This document shows positions 35,800 to 48,110 of a stretch of DNA of 64,000 nt, piece after piece; the stretch's first letter is position 1, and every line of letters begins with the position of its first letter. Source of the DNA: Marisa cornuarietis (lineage: Eukaryota; Mollusca; Gastropoda; Architaenioglossa; Ampullariidae); NCBI GenBank assembly GCA_004794655.1, contig SMMW01000048.1, positions 558,001 through 622,000 on the forward strand. Reading direction: 5' to 3'. The translations under genes were made by a program, and so were the position numbers. Below the pieces are notes generated by a model that worked only from the letters and a program-made list of their open reading frames with translations, made no database searches and was not told the origin of the DNA.

Positions 35800-38041
35800 T
35801 CACTAAGTCGCTAATTTGTAGAAGTCCCCGATCATCTTAAAGACAAACCCGAGGCAGAACTGGTATAAAACTCAAAGTTAGTGACAGGTGTATTTGTATG
35901 AAACATCCCATTTATATTAGCATTAGTTTGTCAAAAAAAACCAGTGAGTTGAGTTTGGGATTTTTAAACTAATTGTTTTAAAACCTACGAGCGCTGACCT
36001 GAATTTAAACGGGATATCATAGGAAGATGCGACCATTCCTTCGGCTTAAGCACCTGCTGCTGAGGCGTCCTCATGAAGCTTTAACTTTGTTCCCATTAAG
36101 CAGGTAAAAATTCTCTTTTTAAAGGCTGATAATTCGTGAACAAGATATTTTTAAAATTATTTGTTTAGATTTTGGGAATTAATGAACACAGCCCAGTCAT
36201 TCAACATTTTCTGGGAGATGAACCTTTAAGACAGAGCAACGTGGTCAGTTATGTATAGTAATTTAAAGTGCACATCTGTACTCAGTTTGGCTTGCGTTAA
36301 AAGAAAATAGAAAGTTTTTTTTCATCTAGTTGATGCCGTTATTATCCACACAAATATTTCATGAGAATGATAATAAATGATAATGACTACCTTCAGTTGC
36401 CTTGATTGCATCAACCCTGAAGCTTTGACATATTTACCATACGTCACGTGCGACAAGATGGCTGAGAGTAAGCCTAGAGAGTGATCCACCCCTTTATAGA
36501 AGAGTAAAGCTTCGCTAGACACCTGTAGGCTATTGACCTTCGACCCTGACACCTGTAGACTATTGACCTGTGATCCTGACTCTTCTACTACCCGCCTCGT
36601 GTGATTGTGACCGATCACCTATCAAAAAGGTCGCTCAGAGCATCAAAACATCATCAGATGACGGGACTTGACTGTGAAAACCTACTTATCTCCCTTGTGC
36701 CACACAAGGTAGCCACACAAGGTGTCGTGCCTGCTTACCCGGTCAAAACTACCAGTAGTTGCTGTGAAGACTGCCAATATATTCGAATGAGACGATTAAT
36801 TTTGAAAGTCGTGAATTTTTTACCATTATAGTGGCGAAGATGGTTAAGTTTTGTTATGTATGAAGATAAAATATAAATATCACTTATTATTTATTTTCAA
36901 GTAATTATTGTTGAAGACGAAACTCCCGTGGATTAGCTGTTTCAAACTGTTGCGTCACAAGCTAAGGCTATTAGTGATGTTCCCATGCTTATGAAAGAAC
37001 CCGTGTTTATTTTATATCAATGTTTATATGTATATTTAAGTAGCTTTAAATCAGTACTTCTGTTTATCTGACTATGTAAGATTTTACACTGATAGTCAGT
37101 CATAATTGTAACACAAAGGCGAATACTTATGGACAATTAATTTCCTTCAAAAGATTAATTTCCTAAAATGATGTGAGATTTGTATGAAAAGAACTGAGTT
37201 TTTTTCCCCACCTTTCAAAAGTATTTGACAGGACCTCGAAACACAATGACATTTCTCTGATATAATTCTAGAAAAAGAGAAAAAAAATGTAATAGAATTT
37301 CTTTACATTTGCGATGACTTCAGACTAGAAAAATTGCTGCAAATCATTCTACTTATCTTTGTTTTATTGGCATGCATTTCAATGTGTTAGGGTCTACTCA
37401 AAATTCTGACAGAAGCACATTGTATTCTTTTGCTAGTATACGAATTAACCAGCCTGTGTAATGAACACCAGTGCTTTGTGAGCAGAAGTTCTCGTGGTGA
37501 AGAAAAAAAGAATTTCTATCAGTAGGAAGCAACTGTTCGTTTCTTGGTATGAATAATGCTAGAAGACAATATAAAATACTTCTGTCCCTTTGTCAAGACT
37601 TCGATGTCCAGGGTTATTTCGCTGCTCTCATGCGGCCCCAGCTGTTCAGAAATCTTAGACACTGACTGACCTTTACAACAGCATTTCTTCCCCTCTAAAC
37701 ATTTTTTTCAGATGCTTGATAGTATCTGAGATTTCAGAAAATCGATTGGCTAGACACGTTCTGGCAACAATAACTCAAAATAATGGATGAGAATTGTCCG
37801 GATATCCATCTACACGTGAGCCAGGTTATAAGTTGTTGTCTTCTTTTTTGTGTCACCGAGCTGTAGCGACAATCTTCACTCATTTCCTGGAAGCGGACGA
37901 ATATCTAATTATTCTGTAAAGTGATTCTCGTGGATTGAGCTCGTGACTGTGCTGTCACTTGACAAACAGCATCGGTGTCCCAGTAGATCATGAATGTAAA
38001 GTGCATTTTTCTTTCACACTGGCATTTCCTGCTGAACAGTT

Positions 38042-38128
<87 letters not shown>

Positions 38129-38340
38129 CTGAATACGCTCGGATGGTTAATGCCATTTAAAATCCACTTTCATGCTGACTGAAGCATCATTCTTTTCTTT
38201 TGTGCAATGTGAATGTCAACAATAGATAAATAATTAAGAATACGTCTCACATGTCTTGCCTGGTTGAGCAGACAAATATGCCTTGTAAGAAGACTCGAGC
38301 ATTCAGTTTGATATACAAGAAACAAATTATGATTACAATG
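35800..38340. other. Intergenic A/T-rich DNA
   Basis: No gene is supported. A 30-base motif (ACCTGTAGRCTATTGACC) is tandemly doubled at about 36520-36580. Open frames at 36322-36618 and 36601-36831 have no domain signature. Confidence 0.6.
38040..38128. repeat. (TTTC)22 microsatellite
   Basis: A pure tetranucleotide array. Its reverse strand reads as Lys/Glu/Arg repeats, not a protein. Confidence 0.95.
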
Positions 38341-38345
38341 ATCGT

Positions 38346-39300
38346 TTATTCATTTTTTTGTTCATTCGTCCCTTGATTGATATCAGTTGACCACCAGTTA
38401 AACTGATCGTCGTGGAGGTGACAGAACCAGGTGTGAGGAAGGGACGGACAACCTCGCTGTATGCTGTGTCCGGAGTGATCGTTCCTTGCAGTCTTGACTG
38501 AATGTCCTTTACGTTTGCCAGCCAGTTCTTCCTCTGATAGTCTAATGGATGGTCGTAGAGTATGGTGCCGGGTCACATGACCAGACCAGACCTTCTTGCG
38601 CCGCTTCACTATTGCAAGAAGAGCTTCACGTGAGTGGCCAGCATGCTCCGGGCGAAGGTTTTCATATTCTTGACCTGTATCCCGTTCATGTAAATCTGGA
38701 TCTTTGCTTTGCTGTTGCTGTTAATCGTGAAGTTGCTCTTTTCAGTGCTATTCTCCATCCTATAAGCATTCGGACTTTCTGTTGGGGATAAGTTCTTGTA
38801 GTTCGTTGTTGCTACCTGTCATCAGATCAATATCGTGGGCAAAGTGCAGATTGCACTCTGACCTCTCACCGATGGACCACAAAGGTGGGTGGTCGTGAAG
38901 ACATTTTCTCACTTGACGTTCACAAAAAATGTTGAACATTACAAGTAACAGTGTTCTCTGAAAAAAAGTCTCTCAGTAGGTTGTTGAGTAGCACAGTTCT
39001 TAAACAGCGCCTCGATGATCTAAACAAGACCCTATTCAATGTGTGAGACTGTCATATACTTTTATGAAGTTGATGAAGCTGTGGAAGAGATTCTGCTGAT
39101 GTTCTGTCATGATGCGATCTGTTCAACTGTGCTCCAGCCTAGTCTGAAGCCATCATGTTTTTCTACAAACAGATTTTTAGCGGTGGTGTTGATGCGATTC
39201 TGGATTATGTTCGGCATGGTTTCGCTGAAATTGGATTATTAGGTTGACGATATTGTAGTACTGCCACTGTTCAATGCTTTGTTTCTTTGGAAGTGGCACG
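38346..39300 (-). pseudogene. Decayed LINE reverse transcriptase
   Basis: Read on the minus strand from about 39300 downward there are, in order and in changing frames: LPKK...QYYNIVNLI; an RT finger-region remnant ending GFRLGWSTVEQIAS; an EGLV-type segment reading GLV*IIEALFKN; a degraded LLSPVLFNIFLE (now LLLVMFNIFCE); the catalytic box as LHFAHDIDLMTGSNNELQEL (38832-38843 encode FAHD); KAKIQIYMNGIQVKNMKTF; and a terminal KVWSGHVTRHHTL segment. At least four frame changes or stops and a mutated catalytic box show it is dead. It is the same broad LINE family as the fragments at 30430, 60172 and 60550. Confidence 0.8.
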
Positions 39301-40839
39301 AGTAGTGATTGCGTCCTTTATCTGGTTAGATTCTTTGACACAAAGCAGTAAGGGCCTGTTTGTTTTTCCCCTCATCCTGATTTGGCAGTTCAGCTGAGAC
39401 TTTAGCTGGAAGCTGTAGAGGTCGTTGCAATAGTTTCTCTATCACTTTATTTCGGCAGTGCTTTCTGTGAGAAGGTGGCCCTTTGTGTCTTCGCTAACGT
39501 GTTTGGTGAACCACCTTGGTGAGGGTCTGCAATAGTGCATGGGAATCCAGCTATCCTTTTAAATGAAATTACCACAACAATGTTGGGCGGATAGGAGACT
39601 AGTGAATGTAAGAAATCAAAAAAGGACGACTACTTACCTACCCATTCGCTCAACGACCCCCATGGCAGAGACTAAGGGAGACTATTGCTCTTACATGCGA
39701 TGTTCGACATTCCGCTCTTACTAAGTTCCCGGCCTTTGCAAAAATTCGATCTTGAGGTAGCAAACAACCTACTCTTGTTAGCCAGTTGTCCAGATGGCAT
39801 TAGATTCATAACCATTGGTACTCTACTTTTATTGCATCTAGACAAACTCTGCATTTTGCAAGAAATTGTACCATTGAGAAATTACTGAAAATTCTCAGTT
39901 ATGAAAAATGGTATATCCACAAGCTTAGGAAACTATTTTCCTTTAAAGAATCTCTTTAAATCTGGCACAAACGGGTGACCGAGTGTGCTTGTAGAAAGTG
40001 AAAGTAGTGTGGCTGCGTGCACAGACAAGCCGAGCTATAAGTGCTACACGAGGAACTGTGGTAGCGTTTGTGTTAAGCTTTTAAACAAAATTTTTTCTTA
40101 AGTATATTTAATATAATTTAGAACTTTCTAAAAGTGGTATCTTGAAAAGTATTTCTGACAATATAATTATTATTCTACAATTTACACAGTGTGTTTTGCT
40201 GTAGGTGGACTTAATTAAGGGGTCTAGAAAAATATTTGCGCTATAGTAGTAACAGAAGAAAACAAATAAAAGAGTTTAATTATTTTGCCACCAGAACATT
40301 GCTGCTAAAGGAATTTAGGACTAATAGAGGCACAAAATTTTATTTCTTATAAAAGCTAAATTTATGACCATATTAATTATGTAGATCTGTACAAACGTGA
40401 CTTTTACAACTTTGACCTCTTTCTCTGGATGGTAATGCTTGTGTGCCGGAAGTAGGGTATCCACCCAGATTTGGTAAAAAAAAAATATCTTGTACTGGGC
40501 TTTATGCAATCATTAGAACTAAATTTGCACCTTACTAGACCTTTAACCGGCAAAATCTTCCACGAACTTTTTGTAACAGTTCGACGATAAATGTGGACTG
40601 TTAAGAAAGGCCCTTCAACGTTGCCAACGCTTATTGAGTAGTCATCCCTGTCTCACTGGCCTGTCCTTTTTGTTTGCACGTGAGAACTTATTATGGTTCA
40701 TTTTTCGTGCGACGCCATTTTTTCTTTATTGTCTTACCCTCCAATATCAATATTTCCGTCTGCCTTCTGGGTGTTTCAAATGGAAAAATTCAAGGTTGTA
40801 TAAAATATTGGAGAGAGACAAAAATGAAGCAGACAAAAA

Positions 40840-40916
<77 letters not shown>

Positions 40917-41950
40917 TTAACGCATGACTGAATGGACGTTTTGTGTAGAAAAGGAAGTGAATATATAGTTATATATATAGAAAGAGAGAGGTAATATGCG
41001 TGTGTCCATGCATGCACGTGTTGTGTGGCTGTGTATATTTATGAGTGTATATGTATTTACGTATGCGTGTAGTACTTACATTCAGTCCCCATTTCTTTCA
41101 CATCCGACAAACATTAAATATTTGTTTTTCCGAAAGGAATAATGTCCACGCGTTCTTTTTTTCAAGTCCCCGTAAATTAATCAGGGTTGACTAGCCATTT
41201 TATGAATGGAAAGAGTTAAAGTGCTTATGTAGTCAACCCTTGCCTTATATTCAGTGCTTTAGGTCAAGTTGGCCTACATACACGGTCTCTCTTGCTTACA
41301 TGAACTGAAAGGCTTGGACCCAGGATACACCACCTCGGCGCAAGTTTCAGCAAGAAAGTCGTCCTGCTGCTGGTCCTGTGCTGCATCTACTTCAGCACTT
41401 GCGATAAATCCTCATGGTAGCTCTTGTATAAACCGACAAAGTACCATTTGAATGGGCCTTCAAATTTCCCCTGAGCCAGCCTCTAGGAGTACTGCTTTAC
41501 ACTCTCTAGTTTTGCACTCGGTGCTTGACACCACCTCAAAGACATTCTAAAGTTTCCTTTCATGGAGCAATCCCAGAATCTCGGTCAATTACTTTAAGTG
41601 GAAGGCGTAGGCTCTTGCGGGATTTATGGTCTTCTGTGTCATTTTAATGTTCTCTCTCTTCTCATTGCCGGATGAATGAACTTTCGTCACCTTCCCCCCG
41701 AAAATACTAAAAAAAAAAAGTGGGACAGATAATAGCATTCCAGGTTTTCAGGCAGGAAGCAATCGCTGGCGTTGTTAGCACAAAATATTTATTTTGTAAT
41801 CTAGTTAGCGGCTGCTTAAAAGAATTGTTTATCTATTTTCTTTTAAGAATCAGACAGACAGACATATACAGATGATTTCCGTGGCAGTTATCTTTTTGAA
41901 GATTGTTTTCTCTTGCTCCAACTGCAAGTGCTAGCAGTTTTAAGTTCCGA
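39300..41950. other. Intergenic DNA with one long GT microsatellite
   Basis: No gene is supported. Sequence from 39300 to about 39500 may continue the LINE remnant, but I could not follow it. A weak open frame at 39672-39888 has no recognisable features on either strand. Confidence 0.5.
40842..40915. repeat. (GT)36 microsatellite
   Basis: A pure GT tract, with a short TA/GA region just downstream (40960-40990). Confidence 0.95.
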
Positions 41951-41952
41951 GC

Positions 41953-42175
41953 TTATTTTTTCTTTCTTTCTTCGTGCACCACTGATTGTTTTCCCTTGTC
42001 TGATCTATTTTGTAGTAACAATACCAGTGAGCGACAGTTTATGTTGACGATGGCTAAATATAGTGGTGTCATTGGGATGCCAGCAATCGCCGCCATATCA
42101 AAGTGTATATTCAACTGTGGAACACATGGTAGCTGTTGTCTGGTCATATACTTAACATGAAAATGCTGGGTTTCT
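41953..42175 (-). pseudogene. Possible ankyrin-like fragment
   Basis: The minus-strand frame between two stops contains NIHFDMAAIAGIPMTPLYLA, then IVNINCRSLVLLLQNRSDKG. TPLYLAIVN...LVLLLQNRSD resembles one ankyrin repeat (consensus TPLHLA...IVxLLLxxGAD). The preceding half resembles a worn second repeat. No splice sites clearly bound it and the frame ends in poly-Lys. It is either a lone exon of an unseen gene or a remnant; a coincidence is possible. Confidence 0.3.
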
Positions 42176-43448
42176 GGCTACATTTTGATTGACATGTTTG
42201 AGCCAGCTTTGAGATCTGGGGCCGTAGTTATGAACCAGAGGTACAGTACCTCTGGGTTTGATTTACTTCGACTTTACCTACAACATGTGCAAGCCCTCTA
42301 TAGACCCTGCTCCAAAACAAGACCTCTTGATAATCACCTTACCTGCCAGATCCCACCCTTCTTACAAATTACAGGAGACTGCGATGTTTTTATTATAATG
42401 TTTCTAGTTCATAATTAACAGAGGTAACTTTTCTTTGTTTCATACCCACGATGCTCGGTGTTGAAGTCAGTGTATGGAGGCGAGAGGTGTGCTGTATAGT
42501 ATTTTAATCTGCCTGATGCTGTAGTTCATCGCTTAGTGTTGTTTCAATTCAATTGATAGTAGGTAAGCAAAATATAGCTTCTGTACTACTACCCTGCCAA
42601 CAGAAACAATTTTAGTGCTGTATATTTCATGCCAGAGAATTGCTAGTGTTATATAAGCGCATGCCACGTTTAAGGGTAAATATATTAAGGCTGTATCATG
42701 GGTACTATGCTGTCTAATGTTAATGCCACGCTAATGTAAAAATGCTTGTGTTGTATCATAGTGCATGGGATAGCGAATGAAGTTAACTAATTAATTACTT
42801 AATTTTACTTTTGTTGCTTACCTGGCAATAATTGTTCTCATATCAATGTACAGATCTTGCCAAAATGTGTACAATAAAGGCGAGCATTTAATTTTACCTA
42901 CTTCTGTTGACGTCTTGTTGCCCAGATTTCCGAATATTTAGTATTGTTTGTCGACTATTTATTAACAGGAAACGGAAATCAGTTAAAGTAGCAAACACAT
43001 TGTCATTTTTGTGAAGGGAGGGACAAGTGAGAGGAGAGACAAGTGAGGGGAGAGATAAGTGAGAAGAAAAGCAGACGACTATGTAACCGCTGGCTGTATT
43101 TAAACAAAACTGGACATATTTAGAATCCAAGAAATAGCGAGGCTGCGTAATTTATTAACAAATTTTAGTCTATACTGGCACTTTAAGCAAGCAGAAAGCG
43201 TAACTTATTATCAAATTCTAATCTCTAATGCCACTTTAAGGAAGGTGGAAGAGGGATCGTGTTTAGCTGCTGGTAGACTCAGTTTACATAGAGTACAACA
43301 GTTTACCTTTCTTGATCAAACAGTCTGGAGAAAACATTTTCTTTCGTTCCTCATACCAAAACTCCGCATTCTCCTGTTTTCCGAACATCCGTTTTCCTTA
43401 TCATTTCCCGCTTGCTCGCTCATTTATGCTAATTTCTTTTTTCTCGAT

Positions 43449-43467
43449 GTGTGTGCGCACGCGCGAC

Positions 43468-43501
<34 letters not shown>

Positions 43502-43513
43502 CGCGCGTGCGTA
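43449..43513. repeat. (GT)n/(GC)n microsatellite
   Basis: GT and GC alternation with high Z-DNA potential: GTGTGCGCACGCGCG, then a GT run, then (GC)n. Confidence 0.9.
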
Positions 43514-43721
43514 AGTTAGTGAATGAGTAACCTGCCTTTTTTCTTACCTGGCTGAACGACTAGCCCCCCCCCCAAAAAAAAATGAGATAAAAACAGTAAA
43601 CTCATAACCCGAGAAAAGACGACGCCCACAGCAGCTCAATTGCCCACGGTCAGCAACAGCAGAAAGACTTGCAAAAACTTCGTGCAAGGCCCTCAGGCAC
43701 GTGAATAAAAGGGAGATTAGT

Positions 43722-43757
43722 CCCACACACACACACACTCACACACTCACACACACT
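43722..43757. repeat. (CA)n microsatellite
   Basis: A CA tract interrupted twice by CTCA. Confidence 0.85.
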
Positions 43758-43975
43758 TCGGAATGGTAGGTGTTCTCTAAGTTCTTTCGCATGAGCGAGA
43801 ACACACTGCGTCTATGCTAGAAACGTCCATGATGTGCAGGAAGAATAAGCAGGCAGGTATACAGGCTTTGATGTATCGATACTTATATAAGCAGTAATAT
43901 CCATTTTCTACCTTCTTGGTAAGTTCATGTGCGTGCATGCACGTTCTGTCATGTGTGCATGAGTGTGATTTTGCG

Positions 43976-44039
<64 letters not shown>
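43976..44039. repeat. (TA)n(GT)26 microsatellite
   Basis: A short TA run and a GT tract, followed at 44070-44085 by another TA run and at 44167-44183 by a third. Confidence 0.95.
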
Positions 44040-44412
44040 GTATCTCTGTGCATCATGTGCGTGTGTGTGTATATATATATATATAATTCACCGTCAGTTT
44101 GACGACAAGCAGCATGCTACTTTGGTTACTATGAGTGCTGTGAATCTGGCGACTGATCCTCCTCTCATATATATATATATATACATCTGTCTTCAAAAAG
44201 AGGAGAGAAAGAAAACTGCCATATTGTCTAATCCAAAAACGGGACACATATCGGGTGCTCGTCTCTTACCCATCTTTCTGTGGTAGCCTCTCCAGATAAC
44301 AGTGTATGCAGAATTATGGTGACTGTTACCGAAATTATAAGTGCTAAATGAAGAAAAGAACAACACAGTAGAACAACTGGAGAATTCTTTTCTGATTTAC
44401 ACGGACCCGCGT

Positions 44413-44415
<3 letters not shown>

Positions 44416-44459
<44 letters not shown>

Positions 44460-44479
44460 TGAGAGAGAGAGAGAGAGAA
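44416..44479. repeat. (GT)n(GA)n microsatellite
   Basis: A GT tract that changes to a GA tract. A T-rich run follows at 44555-44585. Confidence 0.95.
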
Positions 44480-44499
44480 TTTAAAGATCTGGTTTTAAA

Positions 44500-47400
44500 A
44501 GAGAGGTTAAAGAAAATTTTGTTCCTTGTGGTTAAGGCGACAAAGCCGCTGTTTTGTTTTTTTTTGTTTTTGTTTTTTTTTTTTTAGTTTTTCCCTACTC
44601 CCAGGACCCGCATGAATTTGAAACAGTTTCACAAGGCCGAAAGTGTACTGAACTGCAGCCTAAAAAAAACCCTGTACTCTGTAACTCCTAAATACTCCCA
44701 CAGACATTATCATAACATCGTTGAGTTTAATTGAAAGCGGCAGGGAAATAGTCTTCCATCTCATCGCACATTCACGCGCGTATTGCTCGCACGTGCGTGC
44801 GCGCGCGCATATGGCTTCGGTTTTTTCCAACGTGACATCTGCTCAACATCATTTGCACCCAGTGTACATTGGGATGACGCTTAATGCACGTGCACCCAGT
44901 AGATTTCTTCAAGATATTGATTTTGGGACGGGTGGCAGCTGTCAGCCTTAGCAGCTCCCGCATGGACCTGTCCAATCAAAAGTTGTGGAACAACATCGGC
45001 TGTCGCCGTTAGAAATCACATTGTTTTCGAGAAAATCTCTTGATGTTTTCTTCTTCCTTCTCCGCCGCCCCCTCCCTCTAAACTTCTTTAAGTTTCTTTT
45101 TTCCCCCATCTATTCTCGACACCCTTGGCTCCTCAGCTTCCTGGGGATTTTAAGACCACGGCTTCCCTCCTTTGTCTTTCTTTCTGACATTGAGAATGCG
45201 GAGAGCATGCGCACACGTGCAAGAACACGCGAGAACGCGCGAAAGATGTTTTGAGACGGAGTGAAATAACACTACTGACTAATTTTTTTAATTGCAGATG
45301 GTGGTTGGGGGAGTCTGCATGCAGACTAACCACGTCCTACCCATGATGCCACGCGTTTACAGTCACGTGGCATAGTGTTCCAACTCCTTTCTGAGGCAGC
45401 GGGGGAGGGGAAGGGAGAGAACACAGCGTATTTCAAGACACCACCGGAGCAGAGTTACTTTTTCTCTCAGACGAACGAACTGGGGACAACGGCATTCACA
45501 GAGCAAAGAGTCCGGTCACGATCCATGTTAGCAGAGAATGAATCTGATGTCATTCACCGGGACATGTGTAAGTAAGCACTTTTCCTACGCCTAATGCCAT
45601 AGCCCCCATAAACTTTACCCAAACCCTAAGCCAAACCTACACCCTAGCCAACACAGAAGCCCCATCCACATTAAAAGAGATGTCAAAGATTTTCAAGACA
45701 AACAAAAAGTTAAATTACAGACACAAATACTTGAAATATTGGCATATCTATAAATACAAGCACGTATAAATAAAATATTTACATATTTATCAAAGCTACA
45801 ACTCCAGCAAACAAACAAAAAAATCACAAATCCCCACCACAACAGATTCAACTTAAGCATCGGTAATTGTTTATCGACCTTAAGTTGACTTTACTTGGAT
45901 GAGATTTGTTTTTGTTCCATGGTCATCTTGGGAAGTAGAAAATTATATTCATCGCCAGCATGTTTTAAAAGATTCCAAGAAAATAGTTGCAAACAGTACA
46001 AAGTAGTTCCCTTGCTATGACTTTAACAACAGTTTGGATGCCACAGAAATCAGGCGGTTTTCGCGTTGGACATCAGCGACTGCTATGAGGTCGTTCTTAA
46101 AGAGCTTCAAACCTCTAAAGTCCCCTTAAGTCTTATTGTATTGCAAATGCATACAAGTCTGGAGTTAGCATGGTGACCAAACTTTTAGTGTCCCGAAAGT
46201 TCACCTAATGGTTACCTGACCTTCACACTTGGCAAACCTCCATGTCCCGTATTATTGGAAACTGTGTTGGCAATGTGTTCTCACTTAGTTTAACATGTTA
46301 ACGAAAATCACAATGTCCTGTGAGTTCGCAACACACACACACACACGCACACTCCTGTGTTTTGCTGTGACCGTCACACACAACTTTGCCAAATGTTGCC
46401 AACTTTCGAAACTTGCACGGTTAAGAACGGTTGGCTTTTAGGCGTCGAGAAGTCGGCAAGAAAACACTTCGTGTTGTGGACTTAGGTGCCGGCAGTTCAA
46501 AGCTTCTGTAGGAACACGCATACACCATCTCTCTCTCTTTCAGTGCTTTAGACATTGCCACAGAAAACCGTCATGTGATACCATAAACATTTCAAAGCAA
46601 AGCAGTAACTACAGGTTGGCAGAGCTCAGTCTGTCATCACTACCAATGTTGCTCGTCTTTATGTCTGTGGGAGGTTGTCATCAAATTGAAATTATCTTCG
46701 ATAACTCCCCCCCCCCACGTGAAGCCCCAGATGGTCTGTATAGCAAGCCTGGCCTCTGTATCCTGAACTCACCAGCTGCCTGTCAAACTTTTCCAGCAGA
46801 CATAGATCTCCGTTTCAGGGCAAACTTTTCGCTCAAAGTTCAAATGGCAGAACATGAGGTGCTGATACAAAGTTGTCCAGTGTTAATTTTGCATTACAAA
46901 ATTTAGGAGATTTCCTTATCAAATAGTGGATTAATTCTGCACAGTATCCATTATTTGTCAATATTCGTACGAAAACATTTGAAATATTGTCCGCCCCTGG
47001 TCGCTGCTATCATTGCATGTCTCATTGTGCTTCTCTTTGTTTCCCCATGCTTTGTGGGCTTCATTATTGTGAAATGTACATATATATATATATGCTTTGT
47101 GACAAAGACCAAGGATTTTTAGGCTTCTGTATCATTATATGCATATGTATACTTTGCACATCTTCCATAATCATTTTATAATATTCTCCATGCTTTAGTG
47201 TTTGTCTGGCCCGGTTATTTCTCATAGCAACATAAATTTGTACTAAGTAAATAATAAAAATAATGAAATTTAGGACAAGCAAGTAAGGTCCATTTCGGGA
47301 TAGACAGGATGGGACATGTATGCTTCTCGTCGGCTGCCCTCGGCCTGTCTGCCTGTGATGTGGTGACTCAGAGGCCAGACAGTGCCAGGCAGGCTGGGAG

Positions 47401-47700
47401 TGCATATGTTGTAAAAGTGTTTATTAACACACGGCTTGATCAATTATAGAAGGCAAATCTTTATGAAGTTGATAATTTTTGCCTGGCCCGCGAATGATGC
47501 TATAAATATCCAAACGGCCTCTGCCAGGAGAAAGGTTCCCCATCCCCTACTTTAGAACGATGAAAGACAGATGTACGAGCAATTTGTCTCTTAGAGCCCC
47601 CAGACCCCGGGCAGCTGTGGGACCCTCAACACCGGCAGGAGAGAGGGTTAAAAAAAACCTCTCGTCATAATTATTTATTGCACTTCAACGTTATACAAAG
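44500..47700. other. Intergenic DNA, no supported gene
   Basis: Nothing beyond short simple repeats. The open frame at 46616-46906 has a plausible composition but no domain and no splice support. Short CCCTAA-like words near 45640 are not a telomeric array. Confidence 0.55.
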
Positions 47701-47729
47701 CTGTGCAATATCTCCAGACAACACAGTTA

Positions 47730-48110
47730 CTTGCTGCTACCACAGGGAGCCAGGTGGTGCGGACAGAAATCAGCTGGTGCGAAAAATTGTCTTGGACGAC
47801 ATCAGCTATGTGATTGGTGGGCTGGGCGCCCGTCGGGTGAAGAGGGTGAAAGCGGGTGGCGGTGCTAGTGGGTGGCAGACCCGATCCCGTTCCTGGGTAC
47901 GGGTGCTGAGTACATCTTCCCCCGCCCCCTCCCTCACACACTTCCACTCTCACTCGTCGCGGGTCGCTGGTCATAATTAGCTTCGTCGCGTGGCGCGCGC
48001 GCGTCGTCGTCGTCACCTTCTGTGCACATGCCACCAGAGGGCGCCTGCTGCCTCTCGACATTCCGACGAAAGCCTCGGCGTCGTCCAACTGTTTACGGCC
48101 AACGCCTTTG
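47730..48110. other. G+C and CpG-rich patch
   Basis: A locally G+C-rich stretch with many CpG (for example GTGGCGCGCGCGCGTCGTCG), in otherwise A/T-rich surroundings. It contains the CTCF-like motif listed next. Open frames exist on both strands, as GC-rich DNA makes likely, but none resembles a known protein. It may be a regulatory element or an unannotated first exon. Confidence 0.4.
48031..48044 (+). promoter_or_regulatory. Perfect match to CTCF consensus
   Basis: CCACCAGAGGGCGC fits the bilaterian CTCF core CCASYAGRKGGCRS at every position. It lies in the CpG-rich patch between the synaptotagmin gene and the bHLH gene, where an insulator would be sensible. Binding cannot be shown from sequence. 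Confidence 0.45.

Noticed and set aside
45620..45660. CCCTAA-like words suggesting an interstitial telomeric repeat
   Set aside because: Only one or two imperfect words and no array.
46616..46906. 96-codon plus-strand open frame with a possible signal peptide
   Set aside because: No conserved domain seen, a C-run in its middle, and no splice or poly(A) context.
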